The position numbers and the translations under genes were made by a program. Positions 9,080 through 18,387 of a DNA stretch of 64,000 nucleotides are shown piece by piece. The stretch is from an uncultured Prevotellaceae bacterium (GTDB taxonomy: Bacteria; Bacteroidota; Bacteroidia; Bacteroidales; Bacteroidaceae). The stretch spans positions 59,215 to 123,214 of the forward strand of contig ONGG01000008.1 in the NCBI GenBank assembly GCA_900317305.1, read 5' to 3'. Below the pieces are notes generated by a model, which did no database searches, was not told the origin of the DNA, and was given only the letters and a program-made list of their open reading frames with translations. Every line of letters starts with the position of its first letter. Position 1 is the first letter of the stretch.

Positions 9080-11467
9080 TTATTTCTTTTCGAGATAAAT
9101 CTTGCTCATCACCACCTCGGTGTTGGCGGGGTTGCCGCCGAAGTCGAAGAACAGGCTGATCTTCGGCATATCGGCCGGACACTCCTTACCTTTGAACTTG
9201 ATGACATTGTCCTCATAAGCGGCCAGGTCGACGCGCTCTGCGAAGAAGTAGTTGTTGTCATCGCCCGTCTGGGTGAGTTTCACCGTGACGCCCTTGAGGT
9301 CGACATTGGGTGTCATCACACAGCAGAAGTCATAGGTCTCGCCTCCTTTGGCCGAGAGGTCGGTGCGGAAGGCCATCTGTGCCTGCCACTGGTCGGTAGT
9401 AGCCTCGGGCAACTGCAGCGTATAGGTATCGCCCTTGTGCGTGAGTGTCGGGTCGGGCAACTGGCTCCATCCCGGTGCGTAGTAGAAGAACATCTCGCAG
9501 TCGGTGGCATCGACACTCTTCCACAGGTTGTTGACCGAGTTGTAGTCCCAGTCCATGGTGTTGTCGCCGCCAGGACCAGCAGGTCCCTCGCCAGGCTGTC
9601 CGGCTCCGTCGTCGCAGCCATGCTCCTTGAACACGATGTCGCGCACGGTGATGTCGGTACCGGCCTGGTTGCCGCCGAAATCGAACACAATCTTCACGTT
9701 GGCCATATCCTTACCCTCGAAGTCGCTCTTGCAGAACACATAGTCCTCGTAGGCCTTGAGCTGGACGACCTCATCGAAATAGAGCAGTCCGTCGTCGGTC
9801 TCCTCACAAATCTTTACCGTGACATTGCCATGGTCCTTGGTAGCCGAAAGGATGCACGAGAAGTCGTAGTTGGTAGAGGAGTTGGTGGTCATGTCGGTGT
9901 GGAAGAAGTACTGGCACTGCCACTTATCGGTGGTTGCCTCGGGCAGGGCGAGCGTGAAGGCGCTGCCACTGACCGTCTGCACGGGATCGGCAATCTGGTT
10001 CCAGCCCGGAGCATACCAGTAGGTGTTGTTGAATTGTGCCGTGCGGAACATGTTGCAGGCATGGTCGTAGTTATAGCCCTTGAACTCTTTGGTAGGCAAC
10101 GAGGTGCCGTCGTCGCATCCATGCTCCTTGAGCACGATGTCGCGCACGGTGAGCTCGGTGCCGGCCTGGTTGCCACCGAAGTCGAACACGATCTTCACGC
10201 TGGCAAGGTCGATGCCTGGCATGTCGGACTTGTAGAACACATAGTCCTCATAGGCCTTGAGCTGGATGACCTCGTCGAAATAGAGTTTACCATCATCGGT
10301 CTCCTCGCAAATCTTCACGGTCACATTACCATGGTCTTTCGTAGAGTTGAACACACACGAGAAGTCGTAGTTGGTGGAGGAGTTGGTGGTCATGTCGGTG
10401 TGGAAGAAGTACTGGCACTGCCACTTGTCGGTGGTTGCCTCGGGCAGAGCGAGGGTGAAGGCGCTGCCGCTGACCGTCTGCACGGGGTCGGCAATCTGGT
10501 TCCATCCCGGAGCATACCAATATGTGTTGGTATAGTGGGCGGTGCGGAACATGTTGCAATCGCTGTCGTACTTGAAGCCCTTGAACTCCTCTTGGGCAGC
10601 GGCTTTCTCGGTGACGAGGATGAAATGCCATGCGATGGAACCGTTGTCGTAGATCAATTCCATGTGCTTGGGCTTGAGGTCTACGATCTTGAACTTCGGT
10701 GCGTTCCACTGGTCGTCGTTGGAGATATAGGGGAACTGGGTGTGGCTGGGCAGCACGAGGAACACATCGTTGCCCTCGACGGTGAAGTCATAGGATGACT
10801 GTTGCACACCCACGTTCACCATCACGTCCTCGGGAGCTGTTCCGCCATTGGTCTCAGCGAAAGCCTTGACCTCCTTGTTCACATACATGGTGCCACCCTC
10901 GCCTGGGTCGTAGGTGTAGGCGCCATTGGGCGTGAAGGTCAGCACATCGTCGTAGACGCCATTGCTGGCCTTGTCGTTGGGATTGGCCGACCACCACTCG
11001 AGTCCGTCGGTGCCCGAAGGTCCGCAGCCCATATGTCCGGCCTCGGCGCTGGCGATGAACCACTGCTTGCCCTCGGCCTCAGAACCTGCCAGACGGGAGA
11101 TGTATCCGGTGAAGTCGACGATAGAGTTGTTGAAATGGAAAGACTTCTCGCCCATGCCATCGCTGATGCCGTTGCGGTTGCCCACCCGATACTGAATGGT
11201 ATAGTCACCAGAGTTGGCATAAATCTTGGTCAGAGGGTTGCGTGTGGAATAGGACTTTCCGTCGACAATCCACACGGGGTATTGTGCCTTGTTGTTGAGG
11301 CGCAGGGTCACTTGGTTGATTTCCTGGTCTACTTCCATCGTGATGTCGGCATCGGCGGCATTGGGTATGCCGTTGGCATCGAGTCCGGCATAGTCGTCGG
11401 GCGAGCAAGCCACGAGGGTGAGCCCGGCCATCAGGAAACTTCCGATATATTTAGCGATATTTTTCAT
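9080..11467 (-). CDS. surface glycan-binding lipoprotein with three CBM-like repeats
   Basis: 795-residue PUL-encoded lipoprotein in the SusE/SusF position, expected to bind glucan at the cell surface. Lipobox Cys21 (MAGLTLVACSPDDY). The first part (about 30-290) contains WFIASAEAGHMGCGPSG, seen in SusF/E-like proteins. Three tandem domains of about 160 residues follow, each with a YAPGW(N/S)Q motif and a closing FDFGGN segment, resembling CBM4/9-type beta-sandwiches. The first two copies are almost identical at protein level and strongly alike at DNA level, with a period of about 501 bases; the third is diverged and is preceded by a Gly/Pro linker. An alternative start two codons upstream (11473) is possible. 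Confidence 0.8.
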   Translation of the reverse strand: MKNIAKYIGSFLMAGLTLVACSPDDYAGLDANGIPNAADADITMEVDQEINQVTLRLNNKAQYPVWIVDGKSYSTRNPLTKIYANSGDYTIQYRVGNRNGISDGMGEKSFHFNNSIVDFTGYISRLAGSEAEGKQWFIASAEAGHMGCGPSGTDGLEWWSANPNDKASNGVYDDVLTFTPNGAYTYDPGEGGTMYVNKEVKAFAETNGGTAPEDVMVNVGVQQSSYDFTVEGNDVFLVLPSHTQFPYISNDDQWNAPKFKIVDLKPKHMELIYDNGSIAWHFILVTEKAAAQEEFKGFKYDSDCNMFRTAHYTNTYWYAPGWNQIADPVQTVSGSAFTLALPEATTDKWQCQYFFHTDMTTNSSTNYDFSCVFNSTKDHGNVTVKICEETDDGKLYFDEVIQLKAYEDYVFYKSDMPGIDLASVKIVFDFGGNQAGTELTVRDIVLKEHGCDDGTSLPTKEFKGYNYDHACNMFRTAQFNNTYWYAPGWNQIADPVQTVSGSAFTLALPEATTDKWQCQYFFHTDMTTNSSTNYDFSCILSATKDHGNVTVKICEETDDGLLYFDEVVQLKAYEDYVFCKSDFEGKDMANVKIVFDFGGNQAGTDITVRDIVFKEHGCDDGAGQPGEGPAGPGGDNTMDWDYNSVNNLWKSVDATDCEMFFYYAPGWSQLPDPTLTHKGDTYTLQLPEATTDQWQAQMAFRTDLSAKGGETYDFCCVMTPNVDLKGVTVKLTQTGDDNNYFFAERVDLAAYEDNVIKFKGKECPADMPKISLFFDFGGNPANTEVVMSKIYLEKK
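9608..10590 (-). repeat. tandem duplication inside the glycan-binding gene
   Basis: Two in-frame copies (about 9608-10090 and 10109-10590) that read nearly the same, offset by about 501 bases (167 codons). They encode CBM-like domains 2 and 1. Confidence 0.85.
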
Positions 11468-11480
11468 AATCATCCTCGTT

Positions 11481-12995
11481 TTAATAGTTGTTTTGGATTA
11501 ATGTGCCCTGAGCGGCATCGATTTCGTTCTGCGGGATGGGCAGATACTTCTTGTTCTCGGTCCAACTGTTGGTGCGATAGCCGTAGCTGTCGGGAACGAG
11601 CACAGAGGCAGCCTTTCCGGTGCGCACGAGGTCCCAGTAGCGTTTTCCCTCGCCCACGAACTCATAGGCGCGCTCTTGCAAGATATTGTCAATGGTAGCC
11701 GTGAGGTTGTCGGTGAGTCCGGCACGGTGGTGCACACGGTTCAGGTAGTCGGCAGCCTTGGCTGCATCGCCATTGGTGCTAAGGAGCAGTTCGGCGGCAT
11801 TGAGCAACGTCTCGGAGAAGCGATAGATGCGCAGGTTGTTGTTCCAGTTGAGGTCGCCATCGGCAATCTGGTCCTTGTTGTCGCCGGTGTGGGCCACATA
11901 TTTCTCAAGGAAGAGGCCGGTGTCCTGATAGCGTGGTTTGTAGCTGCCCACGGCTGCGGCATTCCAGCAAGTGGCGTCGCGGCGGGTGTCACCGGCAGCA
12001 AACATGTCGTAGGTTTCCTGGCGTACGGGAGCAAATCCCCATCCGTTGTCGTGACCATCGGTACCATCGGCCCATCCGTTGGGACTGATGAGGCGTGGCA
12101 GCACGGTGCCACCGGCATTGAGCGGACTGCTCCATGAGCGGTAGGCGCCATCGTCCTTGTAGTTGATTTCCCAAATCGACTCGACGCTCCACTCACCACT
12201 CTCCTTGAAGATGCCTGTGTAGTCGTCGACCAGTGCGTAGTTGCCACTGTTGATGATCTCTTCCATATATTGCAGGGCCTTGGGATAGCGGCTCTGGTCT
12301 TTCTGATACATCACGATCTCGGCATAGAGCATATAGGCCATGGCCTTGGTCACGCGACCGTAGTTCTCCGACGAGGCCTTCATGGGCAGTGCGTTGAGTG
12401 CGATGGCACCCTCGAGGTCGGCAATGATGTTGTTGTAGACCTGGTCGGCCTGGATCTGCTCGGTGAGATAAGGCGACTCAAGATTAACCTCATAGTAAGG
12501 GATGTTGCCCCAGAACTTCCACAGCCAGTTGTAGTAGAACACGCGGAGCACACGGGCCTGTGCCTCGTATGAGACGGCCGACTCCTGGGGGATATTCTCT
12601 CCGGCCCATCCGATGTAGGTGAGCACGTCGTTGGAGCGCTTCACGCCACTGTAGGCAACACTCCACAGCCATGACATACAGTTGGTGGGGATGGCCTCGT
12701 AGTTCATCATGAAGTGCCAGAACTGGTTATCGGTCTTGTCGGCACCGCCCACCCAAATCTGGTCAGCCATGATATCGCTCATGATGTTGACGGGAGTATA
12801 CTGTCCTCCCCAGTCGGGCCACTCGAGCGGGTCGTAGGCGGCGACGAGCGCCTCCTGCACATGCTCATCGTTGGTGAAATAAGTATTGATGAAGTCCTGC
12901 GTAGGCGACTCAACCTCGAGGAAGCTGTCCTTGCAACCAGTGGTGAGCGTGACGACAGCGAGCAGGGCTATTGGAAAATATTTTATCTGTTTCAT
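11481..12995 (-). CDS. SusD-like starch/glucan-binding lipoprotein
   Basis: 504-residue outer-membrane lipoprotein that caps the neighbouring SusC-like transporter and binds oligosaccharide. Lipobox Cys21 in TLTTGCKDSFLEVESP, the usual SusD opening; TPR-like helices in the middle (VSYEAQARVLRVFYYNWLW); and the closing RagB/SusD signature (ILQERAYEFVGEGKRYWDLVRTG, then YLPIPQNEIDAAQGTLIQNN). The length is typical. It lies 18 bases downstream of the SusC-like gene, so the two form the standard import pair. Confidence 0.95.
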   Translation of the reverse strand: MKQIKYFPIALLAVVTLTTGCKDSFLEVESPTQDFINTYFTNDEHVQEALVAAYDPLEWPDWGGQYTPVNIMSDIMADQIWVGGADKTDNQFWHFMMNYEAIPTNCMSWLWSVAYSGVKRSNDVLTYIGWAGENIPQESAVSYEAQARVLRVFYYNWLWKFWGNIPYYEVNLESPYLTEQIQADQVYNNIIADLEGAIALNALPMKASSENYGRVTKAMAYMLYAEIVMYQKDQSRYPKALQYMEEIINSGNYALVDDYTGIFKESGEWSVESIWEINYKDDGAYRSWSSPLNAGGTVLPRLISPNGWADGTDGHDNGWGFAPVRQETYDMFAAGDTRRDATCWNAAAVGSYKPRYQDTGLFLEKYVAHTGDNKDQIADGDLNWNNNLRIYRFSETLLNAAELLLSTNGDAAKAADYLNRVHHRAGLTDNLTATIDNILQERAYEFVGEGKRYWDLVRTGKAASVLVPDSYGYRTNSWTENKKYLPIPQNEIDAAQGTLIQNNY

Positions 12996-13013
12996 AATGG
13001 TAGTCCTTTAAAA

Positions 13014-16000
13014 TTAGAATGCGAGATTGACACCAACAGTCCATGTGCGTGCCTGTGGGTAAACACCATAGTCTACGCCAAGCGATGTGGCGGAAGAGGA
13101 GATCTCGGGGTCGAATCCGTGATACTTGGTGAAGGTGAGCAGGTTCTCGGCTGCCACATATAACCTGAGTGAGGAGACGAAGAACTTCTTTGTGATGAAC
13201 TGCGGCAGGGTGTATCCCAACTGGATGTTCTTCAGTCGCATGTAGCTGCCATCATAGACGTAGAGGTCGCTCGACTGCCAGTTGCGGCTGTCGCCAAGTG
13301 CGAAGCGTGGTATCTTGTTGCTGGTGCCCTCGCCAGTCCAACGGTCGAGCATCCACGAAGGAAGGTTGACGGTGGAGATGTCGGTGCGGCGTGTGGCGTC
13401 GAAGACATCGTTTCCGATGGTGCCTTGGAGCATCATGCTGAAGTCGAAGCCCTTCCAGCTGGCATTGAGGTTGAGACCGAACGACCAGTCGGGCATGCCA
13501 TTACCGATATCGGTACGGTCGTCGTCGGTGATCATTCCATCGCCATTGATATCGACGAACCTGACATCACCTGCCACGGCATTGGGTTGGATGAGTGCGC
13601 CCTGTGCGTTGACATAGGCATTGATTTCTTCCTGATTCTGGAAAACACCCGCTGTCTTGTAGCCGTAGAAATAGGGGAAGGGCTTTCCGTTCTGGGCCCT
13701 TGTGATGGTACCGGCACCCTGGAAGGAGTCGTAGTTGGCCCAACCTGTATCGTTACCATACTCGATGAGTTTGTTCTTGAGATAGGTGAGGTTGCCTGCC
13801 AAGCGGAAGTTGAAGTCGCCGGCATGGAACTTGTACACGGCCTCCATCTCCACACCCGAGTTCTCCATCTTACCTACGTTTCCGATGGGTTTTGCCTCTC
13901 CCACATAGGATGGGATGTTCATCTCCATCAGCATGCCATTGGTGGTCTTCTTGTAGTAGTCGATGGTGAAGGTGAGGGCATTGCGGAAGAATCCGAAGTC
14001 GAGACCGAAGTCAAGCTGTTCGCTCTCCTCCCATTTCAGGTCGGGGTTGGGCAGTCCGCTGGCCTTCACACCCGGTGTGTTGGTGGTGCTGCCAAAGATA
14101 TAGTTATTGCCCTTTGAGGTCATCACGGTGTATCGGAAGTTACCGATGTTCTCGTTACCGTTCTTACCCCATGAGAAGCGGGCCTTGAGGTTGTTGAACC
14201 ACTGTGGACGGTTTCTCATGAAAGGCTCGTTGGTGACATTCCATCCCAGGGAGAACGAGGGGAAAGTGGCGTAGTGGTTGTTGGCTCCGAAACGGCTTGA
14301 ACCATCACGGCGCACCGTGGCCTGCAGCATGTATCGCTCATCGTAGTTGTAGCTCAGTCGTGCGAAGAGCGAAGAGATGGTGGCATAAGGATTCTTTCCA
14401 CCATAGATGCTGATGTTGGTGGTATAACCGTCTAATACATCCACGTTCTGCTCCTTGCCTTTCTCATCGACATAGATGAGTTCGTGGGTGTCGATGGTGA
14501 CCGGAGTGCCCACGCCATAGGTGTAGTCGATGTAGGGTTTCGAACCGTTGGGGTCCATCATGTTGGCAGCCGAGCCACCGAGATAGTATCCACGGCTCTG
14601 CTTGGCACTCTGTCCGAGGATGATGGAGAAGGCATGCTTGCCGATTTCCTTGTCGTAGCTGAGCACATTCTCCAACTGCCATACGGTGCCCCTGTCGCTG
14701 CTGCTGTTGACACTGGTACGGGTAGCCTTGTTGTTGCCAGAGAGGTAGAATTTCTTGGTGTAACCGTCATTGCCCCAGAACGAGAGGTCGGCACCGTAGG
14801 AGGTGCGGAAGCGCAGGTTGTCCCAAATTTGCAGTTCGGCCGAGAAGTTGGAGACGAACTTGTGGCTCCAACCCTTCGAAGGAGGCAAAGAGAGCGATGC
14901 GATGGGGTTCACCATCTCGTTGTAGTCGGTACCAGGCACCATGAAGAGGTTGCCGTTGGCATCATAGATAGGGGTATAGTCGATATTGTCCTTATAGCGC
15001 TCGCGCTGTGCGGCAGGGTCGGGCTCGAGGACAGTGAGGATGGGCGAGAGGGCCAAAGCCGATCCCAGCGGTGAGCCCCACTGCGAGTTGACGTCGATGC
15101 CCGTGCTCTTGATGCGGGCATACGAAATGTTGGCCGTGAGTTTGAGTTTATTGAGGAAGTTGCGGTCCTTGGAATCGTCGAAGATCGTGGCGCCGAAATT
15201 GCCTCGGAGGGTGAGACGCTCGTAGTTGGAGCGGCCATAGTTGCCACCGACGATACCGTCCTGTGTGTAGTATCCACCACTGAGCAGGTAGTTGAGGCGC
15301 TCGCTGGCACCACTGATGCTGACTTGGTGGCTCATGACGGGAGCATTGTCGTTGAACACCTCCGACTGCCAGTCGGTACCCTTTCCGTAGGAATAGGGAT
15401 CATTATAAATAGGTGCCATACCGGCATTCACACGACCCTCGTTCATCATCACGGCATATTCGCTGGCGTTGAGCACGTCGCGTTTCTTCCAAGCACTCTG
15501 CCATCCGTAAGAGAAGTCGTAGTTGACACGGGTCTTGCCCATCTGTCCGGTCTTGGTGGTGACAAGGATGACACCATTGGCAGCACGGGCACCATAGACG
15601 GCACCCGAAGCAGCATCCTTGAGCACTTCGATCGAGGCGATGTCGTTGGGGTTGAGGTAGTCGAGACCACCCTCAATAGGCATTCCATCGACGATATAGA
15701 GGGGTTCGCTGTTATTGATGGTACCCACACCACGCACGCGAACGCGGGCTGCGGCGCCCGGCTGTCCGGAAGACGAGGTGACGGTGACACCCGAAGCGAG
15801 ACCCTTGAGCGCATTGTCCATACGTACAGGAGCCGTACCCTCGAGGTCGTCGGCGGTCACCTTGGCGATGGAGGCCGTGACCACACTTTTCTTCTGCACA
15901 CCATAACCGATGACCACCACCTCGTCGAGCATCTCCTGGTCGGTTTTCAGTGTGATGCGCATTCCGTCGGCGGCTTTCACTTCCTGTGAGGCATATCCGA

Positions 16001-16226
16001 TGTAGGAAACAACCAAAGTGGCGCCCTCGTCCACAGAAACGGAGAAGTTTCCGTCGATGTCGGTGACACCACCATTCGAAGTGCCCTTTTGAATCACAGA
16101 GGCGCCGATGACGGGCTCATTCTGGTCGTCGACGACCTGTCCCGTATAGACCCGTTTCTGTGCCAGGGCCGTTGCCGATATCATAATGAATGACATCAGC
16201 AAGAATAAGAACTTGTTTAATTTCAT
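13014..16226 (-). CDS. SusC-like TonB-dependent outer-membrane transporter
   Basis: 1070-residue beta-barrel importer for oligosaccharides, powered by TonB. Signal peptide 1-22; carboxypeptidase-regulatory-like N-terminal extension (about 24-105, with GASVIQKGTSNGGVTDIDG and VSYIGYASQEV); TonB box and plug starting LDEVVVIGYGVQKKS and containing IRVRGVGTIN-like and YIVDGMPIEGG and IEVLKDAASGAVYGARAANG; then the 22-strand barrel ending RTWTVGVNLAF with a terminal aromatic residue. It is the first gene of the PUL operon (SusC, SusD, binding protein, GH16, GH3). Substrate is inferred as beta-glucan from the GH16/GH3 partners. Confidence 0.96.
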   Translation of the reverse strand: MKLNKFLFLLMSFIMISATALAQKRVYTGQVVDDQNEPVIGASVIQKGTSNGGVTDIDGNFSVSVDEGATLVVSYIGYASQEVKAADGMRITLKTDQEMLDEVVVIGYGVQKKSVVTASIAKVTADDLEGTAPVRMDNALKGLASGVTVTSSSGQPGAAARVRVRGVGTINNSEPLYIVDGMPIEGGLDYLNPNDIASIEVLKDAASGAVYGARAANGVILVTTKTGQMGKTRVNYDFSYGWQSAWKKRDVLNASEYAVMMNEGRVNAGMAPIYNDPYSYGKGTDWQSEVFNDNAPVMSHQVSISGASERLNYLLSGGYYTQDGIVGGNYGRSNYERLTLRGNFGATIFDDSKDRNFLNKLKLTANISYARIKSTGIDVNSQWGSPLGSALALSPILTVLEPDPAAQRERYKDNIDYTPIYDANGNLFMVPGTDYNEMVNPIASLSLPPSKGWSHKFVSNFSAELQIWDNLRFRTSYGADLSFWGNDGYTKKFYLSGNNKATRTSVNSSSDRGTVWQLENVLSYDKEIGKHAFSIILGQSAKQSRGYYLGGSAANMMDPNGSKPYIDYTYGVGTPVTIDTHELIYVDEKGKEQNVDVLDGYTTNISIYGGKNPYATISSLFARLSYNYDERYMLQATVRRDGSSRFGANNHYATFPSFSLGWNVTNEPFMRNRPQWFNNLKARFSWGKNGNENIGNFRYTVMTSKGNNYIFGSTTNTPGVKASGLPNPDLKWEESEQLDFGLDFGFFRNALTFTIDYYKKTTNGMLMEMNIPSYVGEAKPIGNVGKMENSGVEMEAVYKFHAGDFNFRLAGNLTYLKNKLIEYGNDTGWANYDSFQGAGTITRAQNGKPFPYFYGYKTAGVFQNQEEINAYVNAQGALIQPNAVAGDVRFVDINGDGMITDDDRTDIGNGMPDWSFGLNLNASWKGFDFSMMLQGTIGNDVFDATRRTDISTVNLPSWMLDRWTGEGTSNKIPRFALGDSRNWQSSDLYVYDGSYMRLKNIQLGYTLPQFITKKFFVSSLRLYVAAENLLTFTKYHGFDPEISSSATSLGVDYGVYPQARTWTVGVNLAF

Positions 16227-16288
16227 ACGTTATTGATTAAGTTAAGTTATTTTCGGTTTAGGATAGTAATGGATAGCGGAATCCGATG

Positions 16289-16296
16289 CAAAGATA
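16289..16296 (-). promoter_or_regulatory. -7 element for the PUL operon
   Basis: Reads TATCTTTG on the minus strand, 62 bases upstream of the SusC-like start. No good TTTG element is seen 19-21 bases further upstream, so the promoter may need an activator. Confidence 0.45.
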
Positions 16297-16530
16297 TTAA
16301 AAAAGAAAGCAGTTGGTTTGGCTGATAGGGCAAAAAGTGGACTCCCGCCTAGGTGTGATTTTTGTAAAACATTGATTTAAAATTAATTACAAGAATTTGA
16401 TTTTAAAAAAAAGTGGATAAAATATAGAGGTGTAAAAGCAACAATTATTCAAATATTTTCACAAAATCGGCTAAAATGACTATGGTTGAGGCAATGGGAA
16501 TAAGGGGAATAGGCTGATAGAAATAGATGA

Positions 16531-16647
16531 TATAGAGGCTATAGAAGCTATAGAGGCTATAGAGGCTATAGAGGCTATAGAGGCTATAGAAGCTATAGAA
16601 GCTATAGAAGCTATAGAAGCTATAGAGGCTATAGAAGCTATAGCCGC
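16531..16647. repeat. 9-bp tandem repeat array (TATAGARGC)
   Basis: Twelve uninterrupted copies of TATAGAGGC or TATAGAAGC and a thirteenth degenerate copy (TATAGCCGC), between the GH28 stop and the SusC promoter. The G/A variants occur in blocks. It has no start codon context suggesting translation. Confidence 0.95.
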
Positions 16648-16676
16648 CATAGAAAAAAATCCAGGGCGGCTATAGC
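16637..16676. repeat. 12-bp perfect inverted repeat at array end
   Basis: GCTATAGCCGCC (16637-16648) and GGCGGCTATAGC (16665-16676) around a 16-base A-rich spacer. It lies about 70 bases after the GH28 stop, so it could stabilise or end that transcript, but no T-run follows the stem. Confidence 0.7.
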
Positions 16677-16746
16677 ATCTTCAAAATGGGGTGAATAGGT
16701 ATGTGGGTGAATGGCTGAACGGCAGAATGGCTTAACGGTTGTTTGA

Positions 16747-18150
16747 TTAGAAAGTGCGGAAATCTACGTTTTGGATGGTTACCTCACACTCCTCACTGAT
16801 GTCGGTGGCCTTGTCGGTATAGAAGATCTTCGAGTCTTTGATTACGATGCCGTGCACCATACCTTTGGATCCTTTAGCCTTGATGCCCGTCTTGGTTCCA
16901 CGGCAGACTACATTGGAGATATGGATATCGGAGAAATCGGGCAGGAACTGGTTCTCCTTCGGTTGCTGCTGAGCAGAGGGGGCGGCCCCCACGTGATTGT
17001 CGAAATATGTGGTCTCAAACACCACGGCCTCGTCCTTGATGTCGTTCATGAAGATGTCCGAGATGTAGATGTTCTGCGTCTTTCCACCCCTACCCACCGA
17101 ACTCTTGAAACGCAGTCCGGTATCGGTGCCACTGAAGGTGTTGTGGCGCACCACAATGTTCTTCATTCCACCAGAGCAGTCGGAACCGATGACAAATCCG
17201 CCATGAGCATGATATACGGTATTGTCCTGAATGAGGATATCCTCGCAAGGGCCGTAGTCGAAAGCGGTCTGCCCCACCCCACCTTTCATACAGATGCCAT
17301 CGTCGCCTGCGTCCACCACATTATTAATAATGAGCACACGACGGCACTGTCCGATATCGATGGCATCGCCGTTCTGCGCATTCCAAGGGCACCTGACGGT
17401 GACCCCATCGATGATAACGTTGTTGCAACGCTGTGGCACAAGGTGGAAGTTGGGGGCGTTCTGCAGCGTAACCCCACTGACGAGCACGTTCTCACACTCG
17501 GTGAGCCGCACCATATGCATACGGAGTTTGATTTCCTCCTCAGCACTCTCGGTGAGGTTGGCAAACTTTTTCAGATTGAAAGGATACCAGAGGTCGCCTT
17601 TCTCACTGATGGTGCCACCCATGGCACGGTATTGGTTCCACTCCGTATCGCTCACCTTACTCCGTTTCACAGGTCTCCACCACTTGCCGTTTCCGTCGAT
17701 GGTTCCCTCGCCGGTGATGCTGATGTTCTTGGCTTTCGAGGCATTGATGAAAGGTCTGGCTCTCTCCTCACGTTTTCCTGTGGTCTTGTCCACCCTCATG
17801 TGCTTGTTCTTATCGGGTGTGGCCATGATGATGGCGTTACGCTCAAGGTGCAGGTCGATATTGTCGCGCAGGGTGATGGGACCGGTGAGATAGATGCCGG
17901 CAGGCACAGTGAGATGGCCGCCACCTTGTTTACGAAGATGGCTGATGGCCTTGGCGAAAGCCTCGGTATTGTCGGTGACGCCATCGGGACATGCGCCAAA
18001 ATCAGCGATGCTGACAGTGAGCGAGGGAATGACTGGAGCCGTAGGCATCTGGAGCTTGACAGGCAGGTTTTGGTAATAGCTGCTGTAGTCAACAGCAGAG
18101 CACAATGTCACTATCAACAGACAGAGGGCAAGAGAAAAGTAGCGTTTCAT
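16747..18150 (-). CDS. GH28 polygalacturonase-like pectinase
   Basis: 467-residue exported parallel beta-helix enzyme that would cut polygalacturonan or rhamnogalacturonan. Signal peptide 1-19 (MKRYFSLALCLLIVTLCSA), N-terminal ADFGACPDGVTDNTEAF, and the GH28 active site: Asn260 and Asp262 with Asp265 in NGDAIDIG, Asp283-Asp284 in DAGDDGICMK, His316 in AHGGFVIGSD and the substrate-binding RFK in TGLRFKSSVGRGG. The length fits bacterial GH28. It stands alone on the minus strand with its own promoter (18186-18217), and no other pectin enzymes are nearby. Confidence 0.92.
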   Translation of the reverse strand: MKRYFSLALCLLIVTLCSAVDYSSYYQNLPVKLQMPTAPVIPSLTVSIADFGACPDGVTDNTEAFAKAISHLRKQGGGHLTVPAGIYLTGPITLRDNIDLHLERNAIIMATPDKNKHMRVDKTTGKREERARPFINASKAKNISITGEGTIDGNGKWWRPVKRSKVSDTEWNQYRAMGGTISEKGDLWYPFNLKKFANLTESAEEEIKLRMHMVRLTECENVLVSGVTLQNAPNFHLVPQRCNNVIIDGVTVRCPWNAQNGDAIDIGQCRRVLIINNVVDAGDDGICMKGGVGQTAFDYGPCEDILIQDNTVYHAHGGFVIGSDCSGGMKNIVVRHNTFSGTDTGLRFKSSVGRGGKTQNIYISDIFMNDIKDEAVVFETTYFDNHVGAAPSAQQQPKENQFLPDFSDIHISNVVCRGTKTGIKAKGSKGMVHGIVIKDSKIFYTDKATDISEECEVTIQNVDFRTF

Positions 18151-18185
18151 ATTGATTCTTGAAAATGATTTGTTTTAATATGGGT

Positions 18186-18217
18186 CAAAATTAGGAAAAA
18201 AAGATGATAACAACAAA
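18186..18217 (-). promoter_or_regulatory. promoter of the GH28 gene
   Basis: Minus strand -7 TAATTTTG (18186-18193) and -33 TTTG (18214-18217) separated by 20 bases, ending 35 bases from the start codon. A strong match to the Bacteroidota consensus. Confidence 0.65.
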
Positions 18218-18238
18218 CAATACCTCTGATTTTTTTGA

Positions 18239-18360
18239 ACTACGGAATATGCTGACAATTCTGAATTGTAATAACTACGGAATATGCTGACAATTCTGAA
18301 TTGTAATAACTACGGAATATGCTGACAATTCTGAATTGTAATAACTACGGAATATGCTGA
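18239..18360. repeat. 35-bp tandem repeat with palindrome
   Basis: Three identical 35-base units and a partial fourth, starting with ACTACGGAATATGCTGA. Each full unit contains the palindrome CAATTCTGAATTG. The array begins about 21 bases upstream of the GH28 -33 element, a position suited to regulator binding. Confidence 0.9.
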
Positions 18361-18387
18361 TTAAGCTGATTTTTTGAATATGATGGA

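Noticed and set aside
297-10798. Long open frames on the plus strand opposite the GH2, GH3 and glycan-binding genes (for example 297-1664, 5993-7999, 8819-10798)
   Set aside because: They mirror GC-rich minus-strand genes with clear domains, have no family match and His/Val/Leu-rich composition typical of antisense frames.
16531-18360. Possible CRISPR arrays
   Set aside because: The 9-bp and 35-bp repeats are directly adjacent with no spacers and no cas genes nearby.
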